Made by a program: the position numbers and the translations under genes. From the NCBI GenBank assembly GCA_002368795.1, contig DFFG01000075.1, positions 29,148 through 93,147 on the forward strand: a stretch of 64,000 nucleotides of DNA, given 5' to 3'. This document shows, piece after piece, positions 34,791-45,119 of this stretch (the stretch's first letter is position 1; every line of letters starts with the position of its first letter). The notes beneath the pieces are model-generated. The model saw only the letters and a list, made by a program, of their open reading frames with translations, did no database searches and was not told the origin of the DNA. Origin of the DNA: Eubacterium sp. UBA3782 (GTDB lineage Bacteria > Bacillota > Clostridia > Lachnospirales > Lachnospiraceae).

Positions 34791-34836
34791 AAGGCTGCGA
34801 AGGCTTCGTTGAAACGGGGCTTTGCAGCCTTTTATA
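34791..34836 (+). terminator. Terminator upstream of the permuted GH3 gene
   Basis: AAGGCTGC (34791-34798) pairs with GCAGCCTT (34824-34831) around a 25-base loop and runs into TTTTA. It closes the dehydrogenase unit. Confidence 0.65.
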
Positions 34837-34913
34837 GTGATACTATCACATGCCGCGCGGGGGTGCGCGGCAGCAGTAACCGGCAGATGCTTTCTGACAG
34901 AAGGAGAAAAGGC

Positions 34914-37900
34914 ATGTTCAAAAACAAAAATGTATGGCGGGGCGGAGCATATCTGTTCACGGCGCTGATCTTTGTCGGCCAGACCGCGGGCAGTGTGCTT
35001 GAGGCAAACCGGAACGTGGTGGACGGGTTCCTCGGGACCAAGAGCTACCAGGTCATCAATGAAGGCGGCGATGAAGAGCTGTTCACGACCTTCACCGCAG
35101 ATTACAGCAATACAGACGAGCTTGTGACGGCCCACGAGGCCATGGGCGAGCTGGTCCAGGAGGAGGGCAGTGTTCTGGTAAAGAACAACGGTGCCCTTCC
35201 GCTGGCAGAGGGCGAGAGGCGCGTGACCCTTCTCGGCCTGCGTTCTGAAGTAGCTACACTGTACGGCGCGACCATCGGTGTCAGCGTTCCGTCGGAGCAG
35301 AACATTTCTCTGCCTGCGGCACTGGAGGAAAAGGGCTTCACGGTCAACCATGACATGATGGAGGCTTACCAGATCGCAGCTGCAGATATCGACAAGAATG
35401 CAAACAAGATCTCCCCGAGCTTCTCAGGTGTACTTGCCGGCGCGGAACCGGTCTACAACCTGGTCGAGCCGGAGATGAGTGCGGTAACGGCGGCAAATGC
35501 CACGGCAGCATCCAGCATTTCCCAGTATGGCGATGCGGCGATCGTGGTGGTCGGCCGGCCCGGCTCTGAGGCGGCAGACTATTATCCCGGCGAGACCGGC
35601 GTGGATACCTCCACAGGTGCCAGAAATTCCCTGGCTTTGTCCGATGCGGAAAGAGGCGTTATCGCCTATGCAAAGGAAAACTTTGAAAAGGTCATCGTCC
35701 TGCTCAATTCCGCCAATCCCATGGAGGTGGATGAGCTGGAGAAGGACGAGGGCGTGGATGCCGTGCTGTGGGTCGGCCTGATCGGCAACTACGGCAGCCG
35801 GGGCATTGCCGATATCCTGACCGGCGCAGCCAATCCCAGCGGCGGCCTGAATGATATCTTTGCCTCCGACACGACCTCCACACCGGCCATGGCAAACTTC
35901 GGCGTGATCCCCTTTACCAATGCGGGCGACTATCTGGATACCGCGGTCGACCGTGGTGACTTCTACCTGGTAGAGGCCGAGGGCATCTACACCGGCTACC
36001 GTTACTATGAGACCCGCTATGCTGACGTGGTCATGGGCCAGGGCAATGCTGCCTCCGAGACCGGCACCTTTGATTCCACCGGTGCATGGAACTATGACGA
36101 GGAAGTCACCTATCCCTTCGGCTATGGCCTTTCCTACACCACCTTCGACCGGCATCTGGACAGTGTTGCGGTAGATACCGCAGCTCAGACCATTACAGCG
36201 ACCGTCACGGTCACCAATACCGGCGATGTGGCCGGCAAGACCCCGGTACAGCTCTACGCATCCGCACCTTACATTGCCGGCGGCGTGGAGAAATCTGCGG
36301 TCCAGCTGATCGATTACGCAAAGTCTGACCTTCTGGAGCCCGGCGCTTCCCAGACGGTTGCCATCACGGCAGATCTGCAGAACCTGAGCAGCTATGACTA
36401 TCAGGGCCTGCAGAAATATATCCTGGATGCCGGCGATTATTACTTCACGGTCGCCAACGGCTCCCACGAAGCCATCAACAACGTGCTTGCGGCCCAGGGT
36501 TATACCGAGGCTGACGGCATGGATGCGGCAGGCGATAAGGACAACACCCAGGTATGGTCCTATGCACCGGAAAACGGCATCGATGCCGAGACCTTTGCCA
36601 CCGGGCAGGGCGGCGCTGAGGTCAGCAACCATCTGGACGATGCCGATCTGAACACCTGGCTGCCGGGCACGGTCACCACCCTTTCCCGGAGTGACTGGGA
36701 GGGCACATGGCCCAGGACCTACGATGACATTGCCATCACCGAGGAGATGGTCAGCTACCTGAAAAATGATTTCTACCAGATCGCAGACCATGACGATGTC
36801 TCCGGCATCACCTACGGTGCGGAGAATGACCTGATCTTCAGCAACATGAAGGGCCTTGCCTATGACGATCCCCAGTGGGAGAAGCTGCTGGATCAGTTGG
36901 ATCTGCAGCAGGCCGTGATCTTCATCACCCAGGGTAACCGGAACTATGCCGATATCGATTCCATCGGCTTTATCGGCGGCCAGTTCGTGGAGAACGGACC
37001 CAACGGCTTCAACGTGCCGCTGTCCTCCTACTCCAATCCGGAGTCTCCGTGGTATGTATCCGAGAGTGATCCCAACGCAGCTTATGTGACCAGCAACCTT
37101 GGCTGTGCAGGCATCATTGCTTCCACCTTCAATAAGACACTGGCTCATGACCTTGGCGTCCTCTGGGGCAACGATTCTCTGTTCAACAATCTGCCTCTCA
37201 TCTGGGCACCGGGCCTGAACCTGCACAGAAGCGCCTACAACGGCAGAAACTGCGAGTATTATTCCGAGGATCCGGTCCTTGCCGGATACACAGGGCTTGA
37301 GATGGCTCTGGGCGGCCTGGAGAAGGGCCTGATCATGGCACCCAAGCACTTTGCCTTCAACGACCAGGAGAGCAACCGGAACGGTGTGGCACCGTTTATG
37401 AACGAGCAGAAGGCCAGAGAGCTGGAGCTGCGCGCCTTCCAGATCGCCTTCGAGGGCGGCACCCTTGGCGCCATGACTTCCTTCAGCCGTATCGGCGTGA
37501 AATATGTCGGTGCACATGAAGGCCTGCTGACTGATATCCTGCACGGTGAATGGGGCTTCCATGGCTATGTCATCTCCGACATGGTCAACCCGGGCACCTA
37601 CATGACCTGGAAGGAGAGTGTGATCGCCGGTACCACAAACTTTGACACCACCGAGATCAATGAAGCCTGGAACGGCTACATGACCGCAACGACCAACACC
37701 TTTGGCAAGGATGCAAAGATGCTGACAGCCATCCGCGAGCGGATGCACAACAGCCTCTATGCCTTTGCCCAGAGCAACCTGATGAACACCCTGACGGCGA
37801 ACAGCCGCCGTGTGGAGGTCAACGTCTGGTGGAGACTGCTTTACAAGGGCGTTTACTACGGTTCCATCGCACTTGCCGTGCTCTGCCTGATCGGCTACAT

Positions 37901-37952
37901 CCTCAGCGTGCTGAAGGGTGGAAAGGCAGCAGACCAGGAAAAGAAAGAAAGC
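34914..37952 (+). CDS. Membrane-anchored GH3 glycosidase with permuted domains
   Basis: This 1012- to 1013-residue protein carries GH3 domains in reversed order. A membrane helix (about 8-27) is followed by the alpha/beta sandwich domain (GSVLVKNNGALPLAEG near 85), FGYGLSYTTF near 400, a fibronectin-III-like domain (415-510), and only then the barrel with FNDQESN and nucleophile Asp889 in YVISDM. A second membrane helix lies at about 979-1003. The active domains are predicted outside the membrane. Permuted GH3 enzymes are known in Ruminococcus and Butyrivibrio. AGAAGGAG precedes ATG 34914. The small membrane protein at 37971 follows at once. Confidence 0.88.
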
Positions 37953-37970
37953 TAAAAGGAGGAGACGGAC

Positions 37971-38390
37971 ATGGCAAAGAAGAATACAGGAACGTTTATT
38001 CTGAACATCATTATGATCGCTGCCCTGGCAGCAGCACTGATCCTGACTGTGGTCAGTTCAGGCAAGGCTTATGCGCTGACCCACCTTCCGCAGATCCTGG
38101 CTGCCGGCATCGTCGGCATCGTCATCTGCATACTCATGCTGGCCGTCGGCGGGAAGCTTGGCAGTGTGGTCAAGGACGCCGCCTATCTGGGCGTTGTTGC
38201 AGCCACCGCCTATGCGCTGACCACCATGATCGCGGGCCGTGTGCTCCTGATGGGCTACGTTTATTTCTCTGATCTGGAGTCCAACAACCCGGTGGCCGTA
38301 TCGGCCATGAACATCGCGATCGCGGCTTGGGTATGCTTTGCTGTCGCCCTGATCGCCGGGATCATCGTCGGATTTAGCCGTAAAGACTAA
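37971..38390 (+). CDS. Small four-helix membrane protein, partner of permuted GH3
   Basis: A 139-residue protein with four hydrophobic segments (about 9-29, 38-60, 65-90 and 110-134) and no catalytic motif. It begins 16 bases after the GH3 gene with AAAGGAGGAG as ribosome site, so the two are one transcript. It may hold or place the membrane-bound glycosidase; this is inference from order and spacing only. The family is not recognised. Confidence 0.7.
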   Translation: MAKKNTGTFILNIIMIAALAAALILTVVSSGKAYALTHLPQILAAGIVGIVICILMLAVGGKLGSVVKDAAYLGVVAATAYALTTMIAGRVLLMGYVYFSDLESNNPVAVSAMNIAIAAWVCFAVALIAGIIVGFSRKD

Positions 38391-38621
38391 GGAAAAACAT
38401 GAAAAACTGCTGCAGGTGGATGCTGGAAACATAAGAATGGTACAATGGCAAAAGAAGGCTTTCATAATCCCAAAAGGCTTCAATGACCAGCGAAAGTCAT
38501 ATTGACCAGAAAATTCACCGGCAGAATGCCATGTGGATTGCAGGGGCATTATATATAGGATACAGGGGGCAGATGTGCCCCCTGTGCAGCAGCTTACGTT
38601 TTATAAAAATGAGAGGATACT

Positions 38622-40664
38622 ATGCGCAGAACACTGTATTTTGATCAGGACTGGAAATTTTCCGGCCCGAATGGGACACAGGAGCTGGTGCGTCTTCCCC
38701 ATACCTGGAACAACATCGACGGGCAGGATGGCGGAAATGATTACTGGAGAGGCACCTGCCGCTATGAGACGGTGTTTGTGACCCCGGATTTTGACAGAGA
38801 TACAGAAGAGGTGTATCTGGTTTTTGAGGGTGTCAACGCCAGCGCGGATGTCACCCTGAACGGCAAGAAGATCGGAACCCACGATGGCGGGTATTCTACC
38901 TTCCGCCTGAAGGTGACCGATGTACTGAAGGATAAGAATCCGGAGGAAGAGGACAATCTTCTCTCGGTGGATGTCGACAACAGCATCAACGACCGGGTCT
39001 ATCCCCAGAAGGCAGATTTTACCTTTTACGGCGGCATCTACCGGGATGTGAGCCTGCTGATCGTCAGCAAAAATCATTTCGCGGTGGATCCTTACAGCAC
39101 CTCTGGTCTGAAGGTCACTGCCACGCCTCTTGGCAAAACAGCCAGGATCACGGTGGATACCTACCAGAAGCTCGATCGTGCGGAGGGTGCCGAGGTCCGG
39201 CTGACGGTTTTCGATGCCGACGGAAAAGAGGTCCTGCAGAAGACGGTCGGCAGCGGGGAATTCAACAGGGAAAAGCCCTTCCCGGATGCTGACGCCTTTG
39301 GAAAAAATGATCCGGCAAAGGCAGAACGGGCGCCCTTCCATGCACAGGCTGTTTTCCGGCTGGAGGAGCCTCATCTCTGGAATGGCGTGAAGGATCCCTA
39401 TCTTTATACGGCAGAGGCCGTCCTCGTTGCAGCGGGCAAAGAAACCGACCGGGTCAGCGCCCGGTTTGGCATCCGCAGCTTCAAGGTCGATCCGAAGAAA
39501 GGCTTCTTCCTGAACGGAAAGAGCTATCCCCTTCGTGGCGTTTCCCGCCATCAGGACAGAAAGGGGCTCGGAAATGCCATCACAAAAGAGATGCACGACG
39601 AGGATATGGCGCTGATCTGCGAGATGGGAGCCAATACCGTCCGGCTGGCCCACTACCAGCATGACCAGTATTTCTATGATCTTTGTGATGAGAAGGGAAT
39701 GGTGGTCTGGGCGGAGATCCCGTATATTTCTGAGCACATGCCTGCAGGACGGGAAAACACCATTCACCAGATGAAGGAGCTGATCACCCAGAACTACAAC
39801 CATGCCTGCATCGTCTGCTGGGGCGTGTCCAACGAGATCACCATCTCGACAAAGGACAACCGGGATATGCTGGACAACCATCATGTGCTCAACAACATGA
39901 TCCACCGGATGGATCCCTCACGGTTTACCACCCTGGCCTGCTATGCGATGTGCGGTCCCTTCAACCGGGTCGCCCATATCACAGATGTGGTTAGCTGGAA
40001 CCTGTATTTGGGCTGGTATGTGCCTGGCCTGTTCCTGAACGATCTCTGGATGGGCTTCTTCCATACCGTATTCCCAAACCGGGCCCTCGGCTTTTCCGAG
40101 TACGGCGCGGAGGGCATGCCAAACCTTCACAGCGACCGGCCCCGCAGAGGCGACCATTCCGAGGAATATCAGGCCATCTACCACGAGTACATGCTGGAAT
40201 GCTTCGAGCGCCATCCCTACCTCTGGGCGACCCATGTCTGGAACATGTTTGATTTCGCGGCGGACGCCAGAGACCAGGGCGGGGAGCCCGGCATGAATCA
40301 CAAAGGTCTTGTCACCTTCGACCGCAAGACAAAAAAGGACAGCTTCTACCTGTACAAGGCCTGGTGGAAGGAGGAGCCGATGGTTCACATCTGTTCCAAG
40401 CTGTTTGCAGACCGCACGGGAAACAGCATGACCGTCAAGGTATATACCAACGAGCGCAGCGTCGCGCTGTACTGCAACGATGTCCTGGTGGGGGAAAAGG
40501 GCGGCAGCCACGTCCTGACCTTCCAGGTACCGTTAAATGGAGATGTGCATATCCGTGCAGCCGCAGAGCACGCTGAGGATACGGCAGATTTCCGGAAAAC
40601 AGCACAGCCAAATCCGGCCTACAAGCTGAAAAAGAGCCGGAGCAAGAGCGCCAACTGGGTCTAA
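38622..40664 (+). CDS. GH2 beta-galactosidase-type enzyme
   Basis: The enzyme of 680 residues is a paralogue of the one at 31562-33760. Sugar-binding, Ig-like and barrel domains occur in order, with LPHTWNNIDGQDGGNDYWRG near residue 25, acid/base Glu405 in GVSNEIT and nucleophile Glu493 in LGFSEYGAE. It lacks the helical C-terminal extension of its paralogue and has a longer Ig-like insert (about 195-245). No signal peptide. GAGAGGA precedes the ATG. It probably cleaves beta-galactosides inside the cell and lies downstream of the permuted GH3 pair. Confidence 0.92.
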   Translation: MRRTLYFDQDWKFSGPNGTQELVRLPHTWNNIDGQDGGNDYWRGTCRYETVFVTPDFDRDTEEVYLVFEGVNASADVTLNGKKIGTHDGGYSTFRLKVTDVLKDKNPEEEDNLLSVDVDNSINDRVYPQKADFTFYGGIYRDVSLLIVSKNHFAVDPYSTSGLKVTATPLGKTARITVDTYQKLDRAEGAEVRLTVFDADGKEVLQKTVGSGEFNREKPFPDADAFGKNDPAKAERAPFHAQAVFRLEEPHLWNGVKDPYLYTAEAVLVAAGKETDRVSARFGIRSFKVDPKKGFFLNGKSYPLRGVSRHQDRKGLGNAITKEMHDEDMALICEMGANTVRLAHYQHDQYFYDLCDEKGMVVWAEIPYISEHMPAGRENTIHQMKELITQNYNHACIVCWGVSNEITISTKDNRDMLDNHHVLNNMIHRMDPSRFTTLACYAMCGPFNRVAHITDVVSWNLYLGWYVPGLFLNDLWMGFFHTVFPNRALGFSEYGAEGMPNLHSDRPRRGDHSEEYQAIYHEYMLECFERHPYLWATHVWNMFDFAADARDQGGEPGMNHKGLVTFDRKTKKDSFYLYKAWWKEEPMVHICSKLFADRTGNSMTVKVYTNERSVALYCNDVLVGEKGGSHVLTFQVPLNGDVHIRAAAEHAEDTADFRKTAQPNPAYKLKKSRSKSANWV

Positions 40665-40713
40665 AAACCGGATCTGAAAATGAAAGCGGCTGGCTGCTCC
40701 AGTAACCACTTGT

Positions 40714-40756
40714 CAAGGGCTTTTTCGCTCTTTCGAGGAAAAAGCCCTTGCTTTTG
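40714..40756 (+). terminator. Terminator after the second GH2 gene
   Basis: CAAGGGCTTTTTC (40714-40726) pairs exactly with GAAAAAGCCCTTG (40738-40750), followed by CTTTTG. Confidence 0.88.
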
Positions 40757-40882
40757 TTCCTTATGCCGCTGAATCAGGGCGGCTTCCTCATCTGACCAAC
40801 CAGGGCAACGCCTTGGTCTTGGTCATATTCGGTTTTCACAGGATCGCCGTGCGAACGGTCCTGTTTAATGGCAAAAAAGCCC

Positions 40883-42292
40883 TCAACTATCACATTTTTC
40901 AGTAATCTCCCAGTGGCCGCTTCTGCCGCCGCCGGTAAATCGCACTTCCGGCATGGAATTCAGCAGTCTCTGAACTGAGCGTTCGCTGATTCCCAATGAG
41001 GCCGCTATCTGTTTTCTGGTGACTTTTGGATTCTTTAAGATCAGTTTCTTCAAGTACCCTTTCGGGTCATCAGAGGGACTCAGAGTGCCATCCAGAGTGC
41101 CACTGGCAGTCTGGTTGTCTCTCTGACTGTCCTCACGATTTCCACTCCAGCCCCAGCCTTCACCACAATGCCGATAGAAAACAACTGTAAATCCATACGG
41201 TTCTCTCTGAAATTCGTATCGAACTCCGGCTTCCGTACATAATGTTCTAATCTTTTTTAAGCCGGAAGCAAAAGTTTCCATGTCTTTGGAATAGTAGAGT
41301 GCCTGAGTAATCAGCTTGTTACGTCGGATGGCTTTCTGGTTTCCTCCGGCAAATTCCTCTGGCGTGATTCTCTCTGGGAACGTGCCAGGACTGTAGATTT
41401 CGACTCGGTTGCGGTACACCATGATCTGGATGCTCTGTCCGGATTCAATCTGCCTATGTGCAAAAGCGTTTACCACAGCCTCGCGCAGTGCATCTACCGG
41501 AATCTCCGGGATTTCCTTCCGGTGGAGGCCGCCAAACTCCGCACGCCAGTCCATGGCGTCAATAAGATACTGCATGGCAACTTCTACCAACCCAAGGATG
41601 GACCCTGTCTGACGTCGGATATCTGTGAAAGTAACCCGTTCGTCCGTAGCGAATTTAGCCATCTGAAGATCGTTAATACCGCAGTCCACGAAGAGGGCCG
41701 CTCCAGCGTTCAGCAAAGAATCGCCGGTCGTTAGTTCTAACTTGTTCAGCACCTTTTCGGGGTCTTCATTATCAAAAGTAATGCGTCCTACTTCTTTGGC
41801 GCGTTTCAGATATCGTTCAAAAACATTCATATCGACGTCAACGATATGATACTCCGACACCTGACGTTCCCACGCCTTCTGGAAGTCGTCCCTTCTTCTG
41901 ATCATGTCATCATAGATATCCTGTGCCATGACCAGATCCTCGTCCGCGACCCGGATTCTTGGAATATTGTAAGCGGTATAGGGCGGCAGGTGACCCTCGA
42001 AGTGGACATGGACAACATCGCGTCCATCATAACTTTCCTTTCTGATTTCAGGATAGATTACCGGCCGCAGATGGTTTCCGATTGCCTGACTTATCTCGCG
42101 GGTCGTCTTGTCACTGATTTCCTGACCAATGACATCCCCGTTATTCTTTACGCCAAAATACAGGTCGCCGTTTCCATGCTTGCTCAGAATGGCAGCTATG
42201 GAGATAACAGCTTCTTTCAATTCGCTAGTACTTTTTTTAAATTCAACCTGCTCGGTTTCGTCACCGATATTCCAGTATTTATCTGCCATCAT
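40883..42292 (-). CDS. AlbA_2-domain ATP-binding protein with winged helix
   Basis: The 469-residue protein starts with an AlbA_2 (Schlafen-like) domain: VEFKKSTSELKEAVISIAA and GDLYFGVKNNGDVIGQEI. A GHKL-like C-terminal part follows (LREAVVNAFAHRQIE, then RVEIYSPGTFPERI), and finally a winged helix (VTRKQIAASLGISERSVQRL). Such proteins are treated as ATP-dependent transcription regulators or, in some contexts, accessory defence proteins. AAGGA precedes the ATG. No restriction or toxin genes are adjacent. It ends convergently with the GH2 terminator. Confidence 0.85.
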   Translation of the reverse strand: MMADKYWNIGDETEQVEFKKSTSELKEAVISIAAILSKHGNGDLYFGVKNNGDVIGQEISDKTTREISQAIGNHLRPVIYPEIRKESYDGRDVVHVHFEGHLPPYTAYNIPRIRVADEDLVMAQDIYDDMIRRRDDFQKAWERQVSEYHIVDVDMNVFERYLKRAKEVGRITFDNEDPEKVLNKLELTTGDSLLNAGAALFVDCGINDLQMAKFATDERVTFTDIRRQTGSILGLVEVAMQYLIDAMDWRAEFGGLHRKEIPEIPVDALREAVVNAFAHRQIESGQSIQIMVYRNRVEIYSPGTFPERITPEEFAGGNQKAIRRNKLITQALYYSKDMETFASGLKKIRTLCTEAGVRYEFQREPYGFTVVFYRHCGEGWGWSGNREDSQRDNQTASGTLDGTLSPSDDPKGYLKKLILKNPKVTRKQIAASLGISERSVQRLLNSMPEVRFTGGGRSGHWEITEKCDS

Positions 42293-42324
42293 TGCGTACC
42301 GTCCTTACTTTCATGAGCGTTCTT

Positions 42325-42353
42325 AGCACAGACTTTGTTGTCATGTGTGTCAA
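42325..42353 (-). promoter_or_regulatory. Possible promoter of the AlbA_2 gene
   Basis: A consensus minus-strand TTGACA (42348-42353) has only a weak -10, TGTGCT (42325-42330), 17 bases away. An inverted repeat CCTGAGAC/GTCTCAGG at 42377-42405 lies just upstream and could be an operator or end the WYL transcript. Confidence 0.35.
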
Positions 42354-42443
42354 AACTACTCTTAGAGGTTACTACACCTGAGACAACGATGCATGAAGTC
42401 TCAGGGGCAGCCAGCCTTTTTGTGATTGATAAAGTTATTGGGC

Positions 42444-43430
42444 TTACGTCTTGTCCATGCCTTCCACGATGGAGCGGATGTAGTCCCGGTACTCCTGCCT
42501 TACCTGCTCCGGTCCGGCGATCTGCATGCCGGGGCCGATGGCCGTCACCCAGCCGAAGAACTGCTGGCTGACATTGACCGGCACGATGCAGTCAAAATGG
42601 GAGGGCCCTTTGGGGATGATCATGATCTCCTTGCCGAAACGGTCGATCACGACACCGATCAGATCGTTGCTGCAGTGTAAGGTCACTGTCTCATCGTAGC
42701 CGCTGAACATGCCAAAGGTCTTTTTGGTATAGGCAGCCAGGTTGAAATTGCGGAAGGAGGCCTCGCCGTTCCGTATCTCGGCAAGGATGGACATGGATTT
42801 CATCTTGTCCACACGGTAGTGGCGGATCTGATTGTACTTTTCGTGGAAGGCGATGAGATAGTAATTCTCATTGTCCCAGGTCAGAGCCCAGGGGCTCACC
42901 TCATAAAAGGCACCGCCGTGCCGCAGTTCGAATTCCTTCTTCAGGGTCCACTCCGCGTACTGGAAGCGGATCCGACAGCCGCGGTACAGGGCGGTATACA
43001 GCATATCAACATTGTAGAAAATCGTCTCGTTTTCCGCCTTGTTCCGCTGGTACATGGAGACCTGCTGCCGGAGCTGGGCAGCCTCATGCACGCTGGCAAG
43101 GGAGCTGATCTTCGCGATCAGCTCCCCAGTTTTTTTCGGGGTGATAAACTTGGCCACCTGGACGGCGTCCACCAGCAGCTTCAGCTCGGCCATCTCGAAA
43201 TCCCGGCTGCCCATATGGTAGCCTGGCACGCGGCCGGAATCATGGATGATATCGAAGCCAAAATCATTCAGCGCATCCACATCATTGTAGATGGAGCGCC
43301 GCTCGATACTGATGCCCTCCTGCTCCAGCTTTTCAGCCAGCTGGGGGCTGGTGAGGGAATGCTCCTCATCCGTCTCCTCCCAGAGGATCTTCAGCAGGTA
43401 GAGCAGCTTCAGTCTTTTCTGTTTTTCCAT
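42444..43430 (-). CDS. WYL-domain transcriptional regulator
   Basis: The regulator has 328 residues. An N-terminal HTH_11-type winged helix (LTSPQLAEKLEQEGISIERR, then SIYNDVDALNDFGFDI) is followed by a WYL ligand-binding domain (VSPWALTWDNENYYLIAFH with HYRVDKM) and a C-terminal WCX extension. AGAAGGA lies before the ATG 43430. WYL proteins sense nucleic acids or small nucleotides and often control DNA repair or defence genes. The neighbour AlbA_2 protein on the same strand, 151 bases downstream, may be its target. Confidence 0.9.
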   Translation of the reverse strand: MEKQKRLKLLYLLKILWEETDEEHSLTSPQLAEKLEQEGISIERRSIYNDVDALNDFGFDIIHDSGRVPGYHMGSRDFEMAELKLLVDAVQVAKFITPKKTGELIAKISSLASVHEAAQLRQQVSMYQRNKAENETIFYNVDMLYTALYRGCRIRFQYAEWTLKKEFELRHGGAFYEVSPWALTWDNENYYLIAFHEKYNQIRHYRVDKMKSMSILAEIRNGEASFRNFNLAAYTKKTFGMFSGYDETVTLHCSNDLIGVVIDRFGKEIMIIPKGPSHFDCIVPVNVSQQFFGWVTAIGPGMQIAGPEQVRQEYRDYIRSIVEGMDKT

Positions 43431-43570
43431 TTCTGTTCCTTCTGCAGGCTGCGCCTGCCTGGTAATGGGCATTCAGGAACGACGCGGCATTCCTGACGCG
43501 GTACACGCGATGCGCAGGCATTTTCTCAATGCGTGCCGTACATCCGTTTACCCCAAATGGCAGCTGCCCG

Positions 43571-43672
43571 TCACTGCTCGACGTACTCCAGATATTCCCC
43601 CTCACAGGCAAAGAGGATGTATACGCCGTCAACATAGCCCATGTAACCCGAATCTGTAGAATAACCCTTCAT
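43571..43672 (-). CDS. Small protein of 33 residues, unknown function
   Basis: The frame MKGYSTDSGYMGYVDG continues to a TAA or TGA after LEYVEQ, 33 residues in all. An excellent ribosome site AGGAGGG lies six bases before the ATG. The sequence is acidic and rich in Tyr, with alternating YMGYVDGVYILF that suggests a small beta-hairpin. The frame is open further upstream but without a start signal. I recall similar short sequences in Lachnospiraceae but cannot name a family. A TATACT box lies about 145 bases upstream. Confidence 0.6.
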   Translation of the reverse strand: MKGYSTDSGYMGYVDGVYILFACEGEYLEYVEQ

Positions 43673-43830
43673 TTGTACCCTCCTGTCTGACCGGATCCGC
43701 CGCACCCATCTGTGGCCTGCCGGTCCTATCCTGAAACGCCTCTTGGTGGTGTTTTGTTCCTTTGATGGCTTTCCTTTCAGGCCTTCCTGGGCCCGAAGGT
43801 TACCTTCTATGGTTTCAGTATAACAGGAGG

Positions 43831-43852
43831 GGTGTGCAAAAAAATGCACACC
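43831..43852. promoter_or_regulatory. Perfect inverted repeat between divergent genes
   Basis: GGTGTGCA and TGCACACC flank six A residues. It lies between a minus-strand TATACT (43817-43822) and the plus-strand promoter at 43909, so it may be an operator for both. Confidence 0.45.
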
Positions 43853-43908
43853 GCATGTCAAACATAGCACATATTTTCGAAAAACAAAAGGGGGATCACA
43901 CGGAACCA

Positions 43909-43937
43909 TTTGCATACAAGCCCGCACCTTGTATAAT
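43909..43937 (+). promoter_or_regulatory. Promoter of the threonine aldolase gene
   Basis: TTTGCA (43909-43914), a 17-base spacer and a perfect TATAAT (43932-43937). Confidence 0.7.
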
Positions 43938-43987
43938 AGGGACAAGCCCCGGCTGCATAGGGGCGGGAAGGTAAGAATTAAGAAACT

Positions 43988-45052
43988 ATGGAAGCAGCAC
44001 AAGCAAATAAACTGTTTTTTGCGTCTGACTATCAGGAGGGGGCTCATCCGGCTATTCTGCAGCGTTTTGTGGAGACGAACCTGGTCAGCTCACCCGGATA
44101 TGGGACAGACGATTTTTGCATGGAGGCACGGGAGCGGATCCGCGAAGCCTGCGGCACCCCGGAGGCAGGGGTCTTCTTTCTGACCGGAGGGACCCAGGCG
44201 AATGCGACGGTGATCGATGCTATGCTCAGACCATGGGAGGGCGTCGTCGCCGCGGACAGTGGACACATCAGCGTCCATGAGGCAGGCGCCATCGAGGCAG
44301 GCGGTCATAAGGTCCTTACCCTCCCCGGGAAGGACGGCATGATCAATGCGGCACAGCTTCGCAGTCTGCTGGAGACCTTTCATAGCGACGGCAACAAGGA
44401 TCACATGGTCTGGCCGGGTATGGTCTATCTCTCTCAGCCGACAGAGTTTGGGACACTCTATTCCCTCGAAGCGCTGACTGATATCCATGAGGTCTGCAGG
44501 GAATACGGGATCCGGCTCTATGTAGACGGTGCCAGACTGGCCTATGCCCTGGCTTCACCTGTAAATGATGTAAGCCTTGCCGATCTTGGCAGGCTCTGCG
44601 ATGCTTTTTACATTGGCGGCACAAAGTGCGGAGCCTTCTTTGGTGAGGCGGTGGTGCTGCCGGATCCGGAGCTGATCCCCCATTTCTTTACGATCATCAA
44701 GCAGCACGGTGCTCTTTTTGCAAAGGGTAGACTTATGGGCCTTCAGTTCGGCACCCTGTTTGACAAGGATCCGGAGAGCGGAGAGCTCCTGTATGCGCAG
44801 ATCGGCAGGACAGCCATCGCGGCTGCCGACCGGCTCCGCGAGGTCCTGATCCAGAAGGGATACACCCTTTGCTTTGGTTCACCGACCAACCAGGTTTTTG
44901 TTCTGATGGAAAACAAACAGCTGGAGCGTCTGGGCAGAAGCGTGGAGTACAGCTTCTGGGAAACCCATGGCGAGGATCACACCATCATCCGGCTTGCATC
45001 CAGCTGGGCAACCCGTATGGAGGATGTAGAGCGGCTGGCAGAGCTGCTGTAG
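43988..45052 (+). CDS. Low-specificity L-threonine aldolase-like PLP enzyme
   Basis: The 354-residue enzyme belongs to the beta-eliminating lyase / threonine aldolase group, which cleaves L-threonine or allo-threonine to glycine and acetaldehyde. It has FASDYQEGAHPAIL at the start, FFLTGGTQANATV for phosphate binding, LYVDGARLAYAL, and the PLP lysine Lys213 in YIGGTKCGAFFGE. It is cytoplasmic. The ribosome site is weak (GGAAGGTAAG lies 12 or more bases upstream). The ImmA/IrrE gene follows after 67 bases. Confidence 0.9.
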   Translation: MEAAQANKLFFASDYQEGAHPAILQRFVETNLVSSPGYGTDDFCMEARERIREACGTPEAGVFFLTGGTQANATVIDAMLRPWEGVVAADSGHISVHEAGAIEAGGHKVLTLPGKDGMINAAQLRSLLETFHSDGNKDHMVWPGMVYLSQPTEFGTLYSLEALTDIHEVCREYGIRLYVDGARLAYALASPVNDVSLADLGRLCDAFYIGGTKCGAFFGEAVVLPDPELIPHFFTIIKQHGALFAKGRLMGLQFGTLFDKDPESGELLYAQIGRTAIAAADRLREVLIQKGYTLCFGSPTNQVFVLMENKQLERLGRSVEYSFWETHGEDHTIIRLASSWATRMEDVERLAELL

Positions 45053-45119
45053 AAACGCCCGGCGCATACCTGTAGCGCTTCCGGGCAGTCTGCTGTGCGC
45101 GCAGGGAAGGGAGACGTCT

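Noticed and set aside
43571..44047. A 158-codon version of the small minus-strand gene
   Set aside because: The long start lies beyond a promoter and inside the divergent threonine aldolase gene; the strong ribosome site marks the 33-codon start.
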